Source: Polyangia bacterium (lineage in GTDB: Bacteria > Myxococcota_A > Polyangia > Polyangiales > Polyangiaceae). From it: a DNA stretch of 64,000 nucleotides. A program made the position numbers and the translations under genes. The notes beneath the pieces were generated by a model. It had not been told where the DNA came from, did no database searches, and worked only from the letters and a program-made list of their open reading frames with translations. Shown in pieces: positions 8,604-17,743 of this stretch. Location: positions 1 through 64,000 of the forward strand of contig JAUHZF010000001.1 in NCBI GenBank assembly GCA_030426145.1, written 5' to 3'. How positions within the stretch are numbered: position 1 is the first letter of the stretch; each line of letters starts with the position of its first letter.

Positions 8604-9412
8604 CTACCATGTGCCCTCCTTGGACTTGAACCGGTCGTTGGCCCGTGGTGGCTTCAGATCGACCGTCTTCGCCATCTGACCCTCCCCGGTGCGGTGGATC
8701 TCGGACTTTCCGAGCACCTTCCAGTTGTACTTGGTCGGATCTGGGGATGAGGTGTCGAAGTCTACGTCAAAGCTGACTGTCCAGAGCATCCACAGGAGGA
8801 ACTGGGGTTTGGTCGTTCCACGCTCCATCACGGCGAGCCAAGTCACGAGTTGCATCTCGCCTCGCGTCTCGTGCAGTCGCGCACCATCGAGGTGCCAGGG
8901 AAAGGTGATCTGGGGCGCGTCGGCCATGGTCACGACGTACTCGTCGGGAAACTGAACCTGAGCTTCAGCTCCGTACCAAGGAGCGGATTCGTCATCGCCG
9001 TCGAAGGCCGGATGAGGCTTGATGGTTGTTCGCTCGAAGCGGTTCGGATCCCCTTGCGTGGTCGCCTTGTAGTACGCGGTAACGTTGAGGCTCACGACGT
9101 TCTGAATGAAGCCGAACTTCCAACCGCGGGCGGCAAGATCCGCATTCATTATCATGGTCCCCCGCGCATTTAGCCAGGGTGAGCCGACGATTGCACCGAA
9201 AACGCTGGGTGTGACCTTCGAACTCTGCTTGTTGTCGTTATTCTCGAAGGCCGCGGACAGCATCGGATACATTCCATCAGTGATGCTTGCGCGGATGACT
9301 CCAAGTGATGGCCGGTCGATGGGGACGTGTTCTCGCACGTCCTCACGGGCGATAGTGAGGCCCACAGGCTCAGGTTGGGCAGCCAACTCGAGCAGGCCGA
9401 GAGGCGTGCGCC
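8604..9412 (-). CDS. C-terminal part of frameshifted T6SS cargo protein
   Basis: This is the reading frame that carries on from the gene starting at 9865, one base out of register. It is open from 9440 to the stop at 8604 and reads as good protein (LGLLELAAQPEPVGL, then DGMYPMLSAAFENND and a Trp-rich beta-sheet-like section with TWLAVMERGT and LLWMLWTVSFDV). If translated separately, the TTG at 9386 could serve as the start. The domain is unrecognised; its position behind the Cys-x-Cys carrier domain suggests the variable cargo part of a T6SS-associated protein. The crossover from one frame to the other is best placed near 9412, where GHD would be followed by WRTPLGLLEL. Confidence 0.6.
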
Positions 9413-9865
9413 ATCGTGTCCTGTGAGGACTAGCGCCTCAATGATGTGCTTGTCAGTCTGAGCTGGGAGGCGGCACTCCTGGGCAAACGTTCTCAGTCGT
9501 TCTTTGCAGGTCCGTCCATCGATCCCCATGTTGGCAAGTCGACTTGCTACACCTCGAGCGTGGTCCCCGTGGTGCAGGCTGTACCTGACCCGATGAGGGT
9601 ACATACGGTCGAGCGGCATTGCCTCGGGCGCGAATTCGATGACGACGGAGCCGCTGGAGCGGCGTGGTCGGATCAGGAGCACGCCGTTCGCGTCGGCGAA
9701 GGGAGCGGCCGTCATGAGCTTTCCGCTCTCAAACACGCGACACCGGGCCCGTGGCATGCGCCGACCCAGCACGTCATGAATCACGATGCGATGAGTGACG
9801 CGATCTTCTCGGTCGACTTCCAGGCCGCACTCGCATTTCTGTTGCGGACAGTGCCATCGCGGCAC
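9413..9865 (-). CDS. N-terminal part of frameshifted Cys-x-Cys cargo protein
   Basis: This is the N-terminal half, starting with GTG at 9865 (an upstream non-standard start is possible, since the frame stays open for about 20 codons). It begins WHCPQQKCEC, then has a beta-domain (VTHRIVIHDVLGRRMPRARC) and a helical peptidoglycan-binding-like section (LANMGIDGRTCKERLRTF). The same order of parts occurs in the protein at 18699-19780, so these are paralogues. In this frame the sequence stays open to 9170, but past about 9412 it is only the shadow of the downstream frame. The gene is divergent from vgrG, which starts 196 nt away. Confidence 0.6.
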
Positions 9866-10060
9866 ACTTGCGACATACGAAGCGTGGTCGTCGTACGGCC
9901 AATCAGCGGATTCCGGACCTGTGTGGTCCTCTGCCGTAATCTACCTAGGACTATTTCACAGGAGATGCATGGCTGGAAGCGCGGAGCCGCGTCATCGTCG
10001 GGATGGAACACCCGAGGCCTGGCGATTGACGCGCCTCGACAACCACCCGACAACGGGCGC

Positions 10061-12652
10061 ATGAACGAGCGTTGGGTGACCCTGCGAGCGCCGGCGCTGG
10101 CCGATGCGAGGTTCGAGGTCCTCAGCCTGGAGGGGGAGGAGCGGCTCAATACGCTTCCGACGCTCACGGTCGACCTGAGGGCGGTCGATGCTGGGGTGGA
10201 AAGCTATCGCGACCTGCTGACGACCGAGCTCGTCAGCCTGCAGTTCGAGGAGCAGGGGCGGGTGCAGCGGCACTTCCACGGGGTCGTGGTCGACCTCGAG
10301 CTGGCTCACCGCGAAGAGGAGCGAGGGACGATGTTCGCGCGCGTCCGGGTTGCGCCGCGGCTGTGGCTGCTCGAACGCAACGTGGGCAGTGAGCTGTTCG
10401 TCGACGCCACCTATCCCGAGATCATCGCCCAGAAGCTCGAGGCCGTTGGGCTGAAAGAGAACGAGGACTATCGATTCGCGCTCTCGGACACGTACCCGCG
10501 GCGGGAGCTGACCGTTCAGTACGAAGAGTCCGACCTGGCCTTCGTGCAGCGCCTATGCGAACACCTGGGGATCATCACCCGCTTCGAGTACACGGCCGAC
10601 CACGATCGCTGGGTGCTCACCGACATGCCGGACGCATTGGGCACCGACGAGGGGCGACCGTCCATTCCGGTGCGCAGTCGCACCGACCATCCCGCTGCCT
10701 ATGGCGTCACCACTCGCATGAAGCGGGGGGCGCAGTCGGTGTCGGTGCACGACTACAACTACCGGGCGCCGAGACTGGCGCTGCTTCAAGAGACGGCCGG
10801 CGCCACGCGCGGCGCACTGGGTCGTCGGGTGGAGTACGGCGCCCACAGCAAGGACCCCACCGAAGCGCGTCGGTTGTCGGCGCTTCGTCAGGAGGCACTG
10901 GTGGCGGGCTCGGAGGTGGTCACCGGTGGCTGCAGTGCCATGCACCTCGAGGTGGGCCAACGGTTGGTGCTCGACCACGTGGAGCTCGGCACGATGGAGC
11001 TCATGGTCACGGCTCTGGCGCATCGGGGTCGGGAGCGCGATGGGGAGCAAGACTGGGACACGCGATTCGAGGCGATTCCCGTCACCACGCCCTACCGTCC
11101 ACGTTGCGTGACGCCGTGGCCGCGCATTCGCGGGCTCATCAACGCCCGCGTGGATGGTGAGGTCAAGGGCCACTACGCCGAGCTCGACGAGGCGGGTCGA
11201 TACCACGTGCAGATGGCCTTCGACCGATCAGGGCGCACCAATCGGCAGGCCTCCCACCCCGTTCGCATGGCGCAGCCCCATACCGGTGCACGCTACGGCA
11301 TGCACTTCCCGCTGCGCCCGGGGGCCGAGGTCTTGCTGGGGTTCGTCGACGGCAACCCCGATCGCCCCGTCATCGTAGGCACCGCGCCCAACCCCGAGAA
11401 TGCGAGCCCGGTCGATGCGGGCAACTTCAGCCAGAACGTGCTTCGCACCAAGTCGGGCAACGAGATGGTCATCGAAGACGAGCTCGGCAACGAGCGCGTT
11501 CGCATCCACTCGCCTCACCGAGCTTCGACGATTCAACTCGGCTCGGTCGATGAGCCCGAAGAGGGGATCCTCCTCCAAACCGAAGGCCACATCAGCCACG
11601 TGTCCCGTGGCACGCACAACACCGCCTCCAAGTCCGAGGCGAGGCTCACGGGCAACAGCGTCACGATGGCGACGGAGCATGCGGTGTTTCTCGCGGGCCT
11701 CACCACGGCTCGCAATGGGGGGACCGTTCACGGCTTGGACGGCTTTCGAGACGGCGGCATCGGGGCCGGCCTGCGTGCCTTGGCCCTCGCACCCGGTGAG
11801 GAGGTCGAGAGCGAAGAAGAGGCGCAGGAAGAGCCCGTCGAAGGCGACGGGCTGGGCTCGCTCGATCCCTTCGCCGGACTCTGGAGCGCCATGGGCGACA
11901 GCGTCCGCGAGACGGCGATTGCGACCACCTTCGAGGCCGTGCGCGCCTTGGCTACCGCCACCGACGAAGCGCTCGACGCGTCACTCCCACGGGCGCAGGG
12001 CCACCGGCTCGGCACGCCGATGGGTCCCGTCGCCGCCCTCGGATCCCCAGGTACCGCGGCCCTCTTCGGGCGCGACACCGCATTGGTCTACGGCGACCGC
12101 GTGGCCGCCTTGTCGAGCTTCGACACGGCGTCGGTGGTCGGCCTCGAGCACGCCGAGCTCTTCTCGCCGGGCCGGGTCGAGGTAGCGGGCCAGACCGTGA
12201 TGATCACGAGCGAAGGCGAGCTCAGCCAGGAGGCGGCGACCGTCCGCGTGATCGGCGGCTACTACCCCGAAGCCGTCGCACCTGCACTGGACGACGGCAC
12301 CTCCATCGGGGTGATGTCCCGCCACGACCTTCGCATCACGAGCGTCGAAGACTGCATCTTGGTCTGCGCACAAAAGAACCTCATCGGCAGCGCCCACGAA
12401 GGCGACATCAGGCTCACGGCGTCCGAGACGGTACGCCTCGAGGGGTCGAGCATCGAAGGCTACGCGGGAGAGGTGCGGGTCGAAGCGGAGAACATCACCG
12501 TGCTCGCCGACGGCGACGTCGAGATCGAGGCCTCGTCGGTGACCATCCGCGCCCCGAGCATCACCCTCGACGGAAGCGTGACCATCACGGGCAACCTCGA
12601 CGTCGGCGGCAAGCTCAACGTAAAAGACGACAGCAGCCTCGCATCGGGCTGA
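10061..12652 (+). CDS. vgrG: Type VI secretion tip protein VgrG
   Basis: This encodes an 863-residue spike protein. The N-terminal gp27/phage-D-like part has the usual ALADARFEVLSLEGEERLNT and REELTVQYEESDLAFVQRL-type segments. It is followed by the gp5 OB-fold (HPVRMAQPHTGARYGMHFPL, then PGAEVLLGFVDGNPDRPVIV) and the conserved SGNEMVIEDELGNERVRIHS start of the needle. The C-terminus is a long beta-helix with repeated valine and threonine strands and no obvious toxin domain; an acidic linker (EEVESEEEAQEEPVEGD) interrupts it. The ATG at 10061 is chosen because the family begins here; upstream in-frame sequence is unlike protein. With the DUF4150 tip on the other strand it makes a complete spike top. 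Confidence 0.95.
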   Translation: MNERWVTLRAPALADARFEVLSLEGEERLNTLPTLTVDLRAVDAGVESYRDLLTTELVSLQFEEQGRVQRHFHGVVVDLELAHREEERGTMFARVRVAPRLWLLERNVGSELFVDATYPEIIAQKLEAVGLKENEDYRFALSDTYPRRELTVQYEESDLAFVQRLCEHLGIITRFEYTADHDRWVLTDMPDALGTDEGRPSIPVRSRTDHPAAYGVTTRMKRGAQSVSVHDYNYRAPRLALLQETAGATRGALGRRVEYGAHSKDPTEARRLSALRQEALVAGSEVVTGGCSAMHLEVGQRLVLDHVELGTMELMVTALAHRGRERDGEQDWDTRFEAIPVTTPYRPRCVTPWPRIRGLINARVDGEVKGHYAELDEAGRYHVQMAFDRSGRTNRQASHPVRMAQPHTGARYGMHFPLRPGAEVLLGFVDGNPDRPVIVGTAPNPENASPVDAGNFSQNVLRTKSGNEMVIEDELGNERVRIHSPHRASTIQLGSVDEPEEGILLQTEGHISHVSRGTHNTASKSEARLTGNSVTMATEHAVFLAGLTTARNGGTVHGLDGFRDGGIGAGLRALALAPGEEVESEEEAQEEPVEGDGLGSLDPFAGLWSAMGDSVRETAIATTFEAVRALATATDEALDASLPRAQGHRLGTPMGPVAALGSPGTAALFGRDTALVYGDRVAALSSFDTASVVGLEHAELFSPGRVEVAGQTVMITSEGELSQEAATVRVIGGYYPEAVAPALDDGTSIGVMSRHDLRITSVEDCILVCAQKNLIGSAHEGDIRLTASETVRLEGSSIEGYAGEVRVEAENITVLADGDVEIEASSVTIRAPSITLDGSVTITGNLDVGGKLNVKDDSSLASG

Positions 12653-12690
12653 GGTGGGAGCCGGAGGGGGAAGCAGATGCAGACTCCACC

Positions 12691-13611
12691 ATGAGACGGT
12701 GTGTCGGTTTTGGCTTCCTGCTCGTGCAGGTGGCTCTCTTTGGCTGCGGCGACGGGCTCCCGGAAAGGGCTGTGTCCCCGCAACGCGCGGTGGTGGCGAC
12801 CATACCCTCTGCAGAGCCGGTGAAGGCGGTGCGACTGCCGCGCGTTTCTGAAGCCCCTCCCCCTGCGCCGAGCGCGATCGCGACGAGCAAACCCGCTCCG
12901 CATGAGCCTCGCGACGAGATGGTCGACGTCCCAGCCGGCCGGTTCGTGATGGGCTGCGCGCCGTCTTCGCCGTTGGGTTGCGAGAAGGACGCCCAGCCTC
13001 GTCACCCGGTGTGGCTCGACGCCTACGCCATCGACACGTACGAGGTCACGGTCGCGGATTACCGTGCATGCCTCGAAGCGAAGGTCTGCGAGCAGCCTCG
13101 GTGCGACGTATCCGAAGAGCCGGGAGACGAGCCGATGCGTTGCGCGAGCCGCTATGGCGGAGTGCAGTACTGCCAATGGCGTGGCAAACGACTGCCGACC
13201 GAGGCGGAGTGGGAACGCGCGGCACGCGGCACCGATGAGCGCGTGTTTCCGTGGGGAAACGAGGCACCGGAGGGGCGCGTTTGCGCGAAGGCGGACGGAC
13301 CGTGCCCCGTTGGCAGCTTTCCCGCGGGCGTTTCCCCGGTGGGCGCCCACGACATGGCGGGCAACGTGAGCGAGTGGGTGTTCGACGCCTATCACCCGGA
13401 CTACTACCGCCTATCGCCGGTGCGTAGCCCCACCGGTTATGCCGGGCCCCCGGTTACCTTGGTCGTGTGCAACGGGCCAGCCTGCGGAGCGACGCGGGGC
13501 GGTCACTGGAACAGCGACGCTGCCGGGTTGACGACGACGCGCCGGGAGAAGCATGCGCTCGACTATCCGGGCTACCCCCACGCCGGTTTCCGATGCGCGA
13601 AGTCACCGTGA
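12691..13611 (+). CDS. FGE/SUMF1-like lipoprotein next to vgrG
   Basis: This encodes 306 residues. A lipoprotein signal (LLVQVALFGCGDG) and a Pro-rich linker lead into a formylglycine-generating-enzyme-like domain. Family motifs include MVDVPAGRFVMGC, DAYAIDTYEVTVADYRACL, CQWRGKRLPTEAEWERAARG and DMAGNVSEWV, ending in YPHAGFRCAKSP. In bacteria this fold ranges from true sulfatase-activating oxidases to binding domains; no sulfatase gene is near, so a binding or scaffold role is as likely as catalysis. It starts 38 nt after vgrG and may be cotranscribed with it. Two longer relatives lie at 40770-43521. Confidence 0.85.
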   Translation: MRRCVGFGFLLVQVALFGCGDGLPERAVSPQRAVVATIPSAEPVKAVRLPRVSEAPPPAPSAIATSKPAPHEPRDEMVDVPAGRFVMGCAPSSPLGCEKDAQPRHPVWLDAYAIDTYEVTVADYRACLEAKVCEQPRCDVSEEPGDEPMRCASRYGGVQYCQWRGKRLPTEAEWERAARGTDERVFPWGNEAPEGRVCAKADGPCPVGSFPAGVSPVGAHDMAGNVSEWVFDAYHPDYYRLSPVRSPTGYAGPPVTLVVCNGPACGATRGGHWNSDAAGLTTTRREKHALDYPGYPHAGFRCAKSP

Positions 13612-13675
13612 GCGCGGGCTGAGGTGGGCGGTCCGCGTGACGTCTCTGGCGCCCCGTGCTCTGGTCACTGGCGAT

Positions 13676-14152
13676 ATGCAGCCCACCGCGGATATCAGCG
13701 ACGCCCATCCCGATGCCCAAGTGGCCGCACCCATCCTTCGCGACTTCGGGGCCAAGCACACCTTCTGTGGCCCCATCGCGACCCTGAAGGTCTTCGAGGA
13801 CAACACGCTCGTGCGCTCGACGCTCGAGACCGACGGACGGGGCCGGGTGCTCGTGGTCGATGGCGGAGGCTCCACCCGCTGTGCGCTCGTGGGCGACCGG
13901 CTCGCGACCTTGGCCATCGAGAACGGCTGGGCGGGCCTGGTCGTGTTCGGCTGCATTCGCGACAGCGGCGTCATCGCCACCATGGACGTCGGCCTCAAGG
14001 CGCTCGCCGCCATGCCCAAGAAGAGCGTCAAGCGCGGCGAAGGCACCGCCGACATCCCCGTCACCTTCGCTGGCGTCACCTTCACGCCGGGCGCCTGGCT
14101 CTACGCCGATCGCGACGGCATCGTCGTCTGCGCCGAACAAGTGAACGGCTGA
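13676..14152 (+). CDS. RraA-family protein (RNase E regulator / HMG aldolase fold)
   Basis: This encodes 158 residues, the usual length for the RraA family, which includes the inhibitor of RNase E activity and 4-hydroxy-4-methyl-2-oxoglutarate aldolases. Typical features are the DISDAHPDAQV start, the GGGSTRCALVGDRLATLA loop, and GWAGLVVFGCIRDS, whose Arg-Asp belongs to the metal/pyruvate site. The C-terminus has the usual PGAWLYADRDGIVV. The ATG at 13676 is chosen because it matches the family start. Which activity it has cannot be told from sequence alone. The opposite-strand barrel gene ends 5 nt away. Confidence 0.9.
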   Translation: MQPTADISDAHPDAQVAAPILRDFGAKHTFCGPIATLKVFEDNTLVRSTLETDGRGRVLVVDGGGSTRCALVGDRLATLAIENGWAGLVVFGCIRDSGVIATMDVGLKALAAMPKKSVKRGEGTADIPVTFAGVTFTPGAWLYADRDGIVVCAEQVNG

Positions 14153-14156
14153 CCGC

Positions 14157-15119
14157 TTAGAAGATCCCATCCAGGCCGGGGCGGGCCCAGGCGATGCCGA
14201 TGGTGCCTCCGAACTGGTCGGCGTCGGAGTATCCGGTCGAGCCTCCGCTCCGCAGCCAGTAGCCGCCCAGGAAGTACTCGCGGCCGCTGTCGCCCTCGCT
14301 CATGAAGAGGCGGAGGTCGACCCGTGTTTGGTGCGCCACGGGAGCGGCTGGCTCGGGCTCGTCTCGGTCGAAGAACGGATCGTCGAAGAAGGGGTCATCG
14401 ATCGGGTCGTCGAAGGGTTCGGCGAGGCCGAAGAAGAAGTTGCGCGCGACCGATGCATCGAACCCGAAGCCCTCGAGCCCGAAGCGGAGCCGTCCCCCCA
14501 CTTGTCCGTAGAGGTCGCCTCCGACGCGGTAGGAGCGCTCGCCGTCTCCGCCGGTGCGGGTGGTGCCGCCGAGCGCACCGATCGGCGCAAGGGTGACGGG
14601 ACCGAGGTTGAGGGCGGGGCCAAAGGCGACGTTGCCGTCGACGGTGAAGTTCTCGTCGGTGCCGTAGGCCCCCGCCAATCGCAGGCCGAAGACCATGCCG
14701 AGGCCGGAGTCTCCGAACGGCACGTGGGCCGCGACCTCCGAATCGAGTCCGAAGTTCCAAGCGTCGGAGAAGCGGCTTCGCTCGGGCAAGATCCGATCGG
14801 TGGTGAAACCGAGCCGGAAGAGCGGCAGGTACGAGGCGCTGTAGTCCAGCTCCCCGTCGGGCTCGGGCGGGGGAGGTGGCACCGGCGGAACGTCGCGCTT
14901 CGCGGGTGGCAGGGGCTCCGGCGTCACATCCGGCGTCACCGACGGTGGAACGTAGGGCGTCGAAGGCTGAGGGGTGGGAAAGGGCGGCGGCCGGTAGTCC
15001 GGGTGACCATCCGGGGTGGTGGGGACGTCGACCTCCTGCCCCCACGCGGGGAGAGCCAGGCCTGCCCCGACGAAGGTGAGCCCCCAGACGAGGCCTCTTC
15101 GGATCCAGCGTCGTGGCAT
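14157..15119 (-). CDS. Putative outer-membrane beta-barrel protein
   Basis: This encodes 320 residues. The signal peptide (RRGLVWGLTFVGAGLALP, cleavage near AWG) is followed by a Pro/Thr-rich linker of about 80 residues and then a beta-barrel-like region of alternating aromatic/Gly strands (LFRLGFTTDRILPER, GMVFGLRLAGAYGTDENF, SYRVGGDLYGQVGGRLRFGL). An acidic tract with repeated FFDDPFFD sits in a predicted outer loop near residues 250-265. The barrel ends with an aliphatic/aromatic C-terminus (TIGIAWARPGLDGIF), consistent with the Phe signature of outer-membrane proteins. No specific transport family was recognised. It is convergent with the RraA-like gene. Confidence 0.7.
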   Translation of the reverse strand: MPRRWIRRGLVWGLTFVGAGLALPAWGQEVDVPTTPDGHPDYRPPPFPTPQPSTPYVPPSVTPDVTPEPLPPAKRDVPPVPPPPPEPDGELDYSASYLPLFRLGFTTDRILPERSRFSDAWNFGLDSEVAAHVPFGDSGLGMVFGLRLAGAYGTDENFTVDGNVAFGPALNLGPVTLAPIGALGGTTRTGGDGERSYRVGGDLYGQVGGRLRFGLEGFGFDASVARNFFFGLAEPFDDPIDDPFFDDPFFDRDEPEPAAPVAHQTRVDLRLFMSEGDSGREYFLGGYWLRSGGSTGYSDADQFGGTIGIAWARPGLDGIF

Positions 15120-15347
15120 GTGCACAGAACATCGTGGCTGCAGGCTCACGGCACAAGGTCGGAGCTGTGCCCAGAGCGCCTCATCACTGCTCTATCGGGC
15201 ACGGCGGGCGGGGTGTATGTCCCCTCACACGCGCCGTCGCCAACCGCGCGAAGTCGACCAGGCTTGGCAGGCGCCCAAGAATCCACTCGAAGTGAGCAGG
15301 TCGTCTCCTTCGCAGTCGCTCTGAGGAGCGCTACCCTATGGCGGCAC

Positions 15348-16337
15348 ATGGCCAGCCCCTATGCTCCACCCACCGCCGACGAGGCCCCAGCCGAGGGCAT
15401 CAAACCCTCGCCCGGCTGGGCCGCCTTCATGTCGCTCCTCCTGCCTGGCTTGGGACAGGTCTATGTGGGGCACACGCTTCGTGGCGTGCTCTTCTACGCC
15501 GCCCAATCGCTCGCCCTCGCGGCCATGTTTGGGCTGAGCCTCCGTTCTCCGTGGTTCCTCTTGTTCGGTACCACATCGGTTTGGCTCGGGTTCAGGATCG
15601 GTGCCGCCGTCGACGCCAGGGCGCTGGCTCGCCGCTCGGCGATGGCGCGTGGACCCGTTGGCGTGCTCGTGACGGCCGTTCTGCTCATCTTCGGGGGGCG
15701 CGCCCTAGACAGCGCTACCCGAGCGACGGTGGTCGAGGTCGACAAGATACCGAGCGGCGGCATGCGGCCGACCCTGCTCGTCGGGGACCACGTGCTCATC
15801 GACAAGAGCGCCGGCCTTCCCGCACGAGGCGACATGGTGTTGTTCGAGTATCCCGAGGATCGAAAGAAGAACTACATTCAACGCGTCGTGGGCATGCCTG
15901 GCGATACGATTCGCATCGACGGTCGCGACGTCTTCATCAATGGCGAAGCGGTGCCCAAGTGCGAAGTAGGCGCCTGGGAAGACCTGGTCATCTTCGTCGA
16001 GTGGCTCGACGGCGGGCCCCACCTCATCGGCCACGCCACGTGGAAAGCCGAGGTCTCGCGAACCTGGACGGTGCCGCCCCGCAGTTACTTCATGATGGGG
16101 GACAACCGCGAATCTTCCCACGACAGTCGCAGTTGGCATGGCGGTGAGGGGCATGGCGTCCCAGAGGACCACCTGCTCGGGCGCTTGACCGGGATTTGGT
16201 TCAGCACGGCCGCCGCCGACAACTTCGCCCGTATCGACATCGATGTGGATGGCGCTTCGCTCCCACCAGAGGCCGAAGGCCTGCTTCCGGCACTCGAGCG
16301 CTGTCTCGAGTCTGGACCGGCGCCCCCCGCTCAGTGA
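15348..16337 (+). CDS. Signal peptidase I homologue lacking catalytic Ser and Lys
   Basis: This encodes 329 residues. About residues 20-100 form TM2-like hydrophobic helices (GWAAFMSLLLPGLGQVY, GVLFYAAQSLALAAMF), then one more helix (GVLVTAVLLIFGG) precedes a signal-peptidase-I (S26) domain. Conserved boxes are present: PTLLVGDHVLIDK, VVGMPGDTIRIDG and MMGDNRESSHDSRSW. However, box B reads PSGGMRPT where active enzymes have P-S-x-S-M-x-P-T, so the nucleophilic Ser is Gly. The box that normally reads K-R-V-[IV]-G reads QRVVG, so the general-base Lys is Gln. Codons GGC and CAA are unambiguous. It should therefore not cleave preproteins by the normal Ser/Lys mechanism. Known inactive relatives such as staphylococcal SpsA give precedent. 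Confidence 0.85.
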   Translation: MASPYAPPTADEAPAEGIKPSPGWAAFMSLLLPGLGQVYVGHTLRGVLFYAAQSLALAAMFGLSLRSPWFLLFGTTSVWLGFRIGAAVDARALARRSAMARGPVGVLVTAVLLIFGGRALDSATRATVVEVDKIPSGGMRPTLLVGDHVLIDKSAGLPARGDMVLFEYPEDRKKNYIQRVVGMPGDTIRIDGRDVFINGEAVPKCEVGAWEDLVIFVEWLDGGPHLIGHATWKAEVSRTWTVPPRSYFMMGDNRESSHDSRSWHGGEGHGVPEDHLLGRLTGIWFSTAAADNFARIDIDVDGASLPPEAEGLLPALERCLESGPAPPAQ

Positions 16338-16423
16338 TGAAGATGGCGAGCTTCGTCTCGCGGCAGGGCGGGAGGGATGCGTCGCGTTCGTCGCAGGGCG
16401 ATGGCCTTCAAAAGGAACTTCGT

Positions 16424-16446
16424 GGGGGCAAACACCACTTGCCCCC
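16424..16446. terminator. GC hairpin between signal-peptidase-like and vWA genes
   Basis: GGGGGCAA at 16424-16431 pairs perfectly with TTGCCCCC at 16439-16446 across a 7-base loop. It lies 87 nt after the signal-peptidase-like stop and 26 nt before the vWA lipoprotein start. No T-tract follows, so it may be an intrinsic terminator of weak type or a 5' structure of the next mRNA. Confidence 0.4.
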
Positions 16447-16472
16447 TCCAAAGGGCGCGATAGTCTTGGGAA

Positions 16473-17708
16473 GTGAAGCATCGTCGTTGGGGGGGGATGG
16501 CGTTCGCGCTTGCGGGCGTGGCGTGCGGGAGTTCGGTCGCTCTCTGGGAGCCTCCCGAGGAGGAGGGCGTAGGAGGTGGCGTGACCACGGGGGGCGGGCA
16601 AGTCGCGCCCGTCGACTGCAACGACCTGAAGCCACTGTTCGAGCTACCTCCCCTTCGAGCCGTCGACATCATATTCGTGATCGACAACTCGGGTTCGATG
16701 GGCGAAGAGATTGACGCCATCGAGCAGAACATCAACGTCAACTTCGCCCAGATCATTGCCGCCAGCGACGTCGACTATCGACTGGTGATGGTGACCGACC
16801 ATGGTTCGGAGCACGCCGACGTATGTATTCGGTATCCGCTCAGTAACACCAACAAGTGCGACGGTGTCCCAGGGGAGCGGGCGGGCCTCTTCTATCACTA
16901 CGACGTCAACGTTCAGAGCAACGACGCGCTCTGTGTACTGCTCGACACCATCTACGGGAGCTATGGTGGAGGTCAGATCGACGAGCCGCATCTCCACCCC
17001 CAAGGTTGGGCGCAGTGGTTGCGGCCGGAGGCGCTCAAGGTCTTCCTGGTGATCACCGATGACGGTGCGAATTGCACCTGGCGAGGGAACGAGATCAACG
17101 GCACCGCTGGCTACGGCTATCAGGGCCCAAACAGCCCTTCCGCGGAGGCCGCCCGCTTGTTCGAGACGCTTCTGCTCGCGGAGGCGCCGGATCACTTCGG
17201 CACCACGGCTACGAAGAACTACCGTTTCTTCAGCATTGCCGGTCTTCGCGAGAGGGCCAATCCGCTCGAACCATACGGTCCTGGCGAGCCGGTCGAAGGA
17301 CTCTCGAAGTCCGAGGCCTGCGACTCTGCGGTGACGCCGGGATGGACTTATCAGTGGCTCAGCAAGGAGACCGGCGCCTTGCGGTTCCCCGTTTGCCAGG
17401 TCTCTTCGTACGACGCAGTCTTCCAGGCCATCGCCATCAACGTCCTCGACGAGGTCAGTCCAGCCTGTTCCTATGACGTGGTGACGCCTGCAGGGGTCGA
17501 CCTGAGCACGCTCGACATCACCTACCAGCCCGGTGACCGGGTGGGGCCGCCAGAGCTCTTGACCAACGTACCCTCGGCTGAAGCATGCGGGACCCAAGAC
17601 GACGCCTACTTCCTCCAAGGGTCTAGGCTCGTATTGTGCTCCTCCACCTGCGAGCGCTTGCGTAGCGATCCCAGGCATACCCTCCGCGTCACCGACGCAT
17701 GCCGGTGA
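16473..17708 (+). CDS. von Willebrand A-domain lipoprotein
   Basis: This encodes 411 residues starting with GTG. The lipoprotein signal ends in GVACGSS. A Gly-rich linker leads to a vWA domain beginning IIFVIDNSGSMGEEIDAI, with the metal-ion-dependent adhesion site DNSGSM intact. The remaining domain elements include VFLVITDDGANCTW near residue 190. The C-terminal third is Cys-containing and acidic. Such vWA lipoproteins are abundant in myxobacteria as surface proteins of unknown ligand. The gene stands alone on the plus strand, convergent with the next lipoprotein gene, 35 nt away. Confidence 0.85.
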   Translation: MKHRRWGGMAFALAGVACGSSVALWEPPEEEGVGGGVTTGGGQVAPVDCNDLKPLFELPPLRAVDIIFVIDNSGSMGEEIDAIEQNINVNFAQIIAASDVDYRLVMVTDHGSEHADVCIRYPLSNTNKCDGVPGERAGLFYHYDVNVQSNDALCVLLDTIYGSYGGGQIDEPHLHPQGWAQWLRPEALKVFLVITDDGANCTWRGNEINGTAGYGYQGPNSPSAEAARLFETLLLAEAPDHFGTTATKNYRFFSIAGLRERANPLEPYGPGEPVEGLSKSEACDSAVTPGWTYQWLSKETGALRFPVCQVSSYDAVFQAIAINVLDEVSPACSYDVVTPAGVDLSTLDITYQPGDRVGPPELLTNVPSAEACGTQDDAYFLQGSRLVLCSSTCERLRSDPRHTLRVTDACR

Positions 17709-17743
17709 GGCTCGCGTCGCCTCCCCTCGAGCTGTGGTGCGAC

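Noticed and set aside
9400-9420. Programmed -1 ribosomal frameshifting
   Set aside because: No slippery heptamer or downstream pseudoknot is visible at this site or near 19650; a mutation or sequence error explains both more simply.
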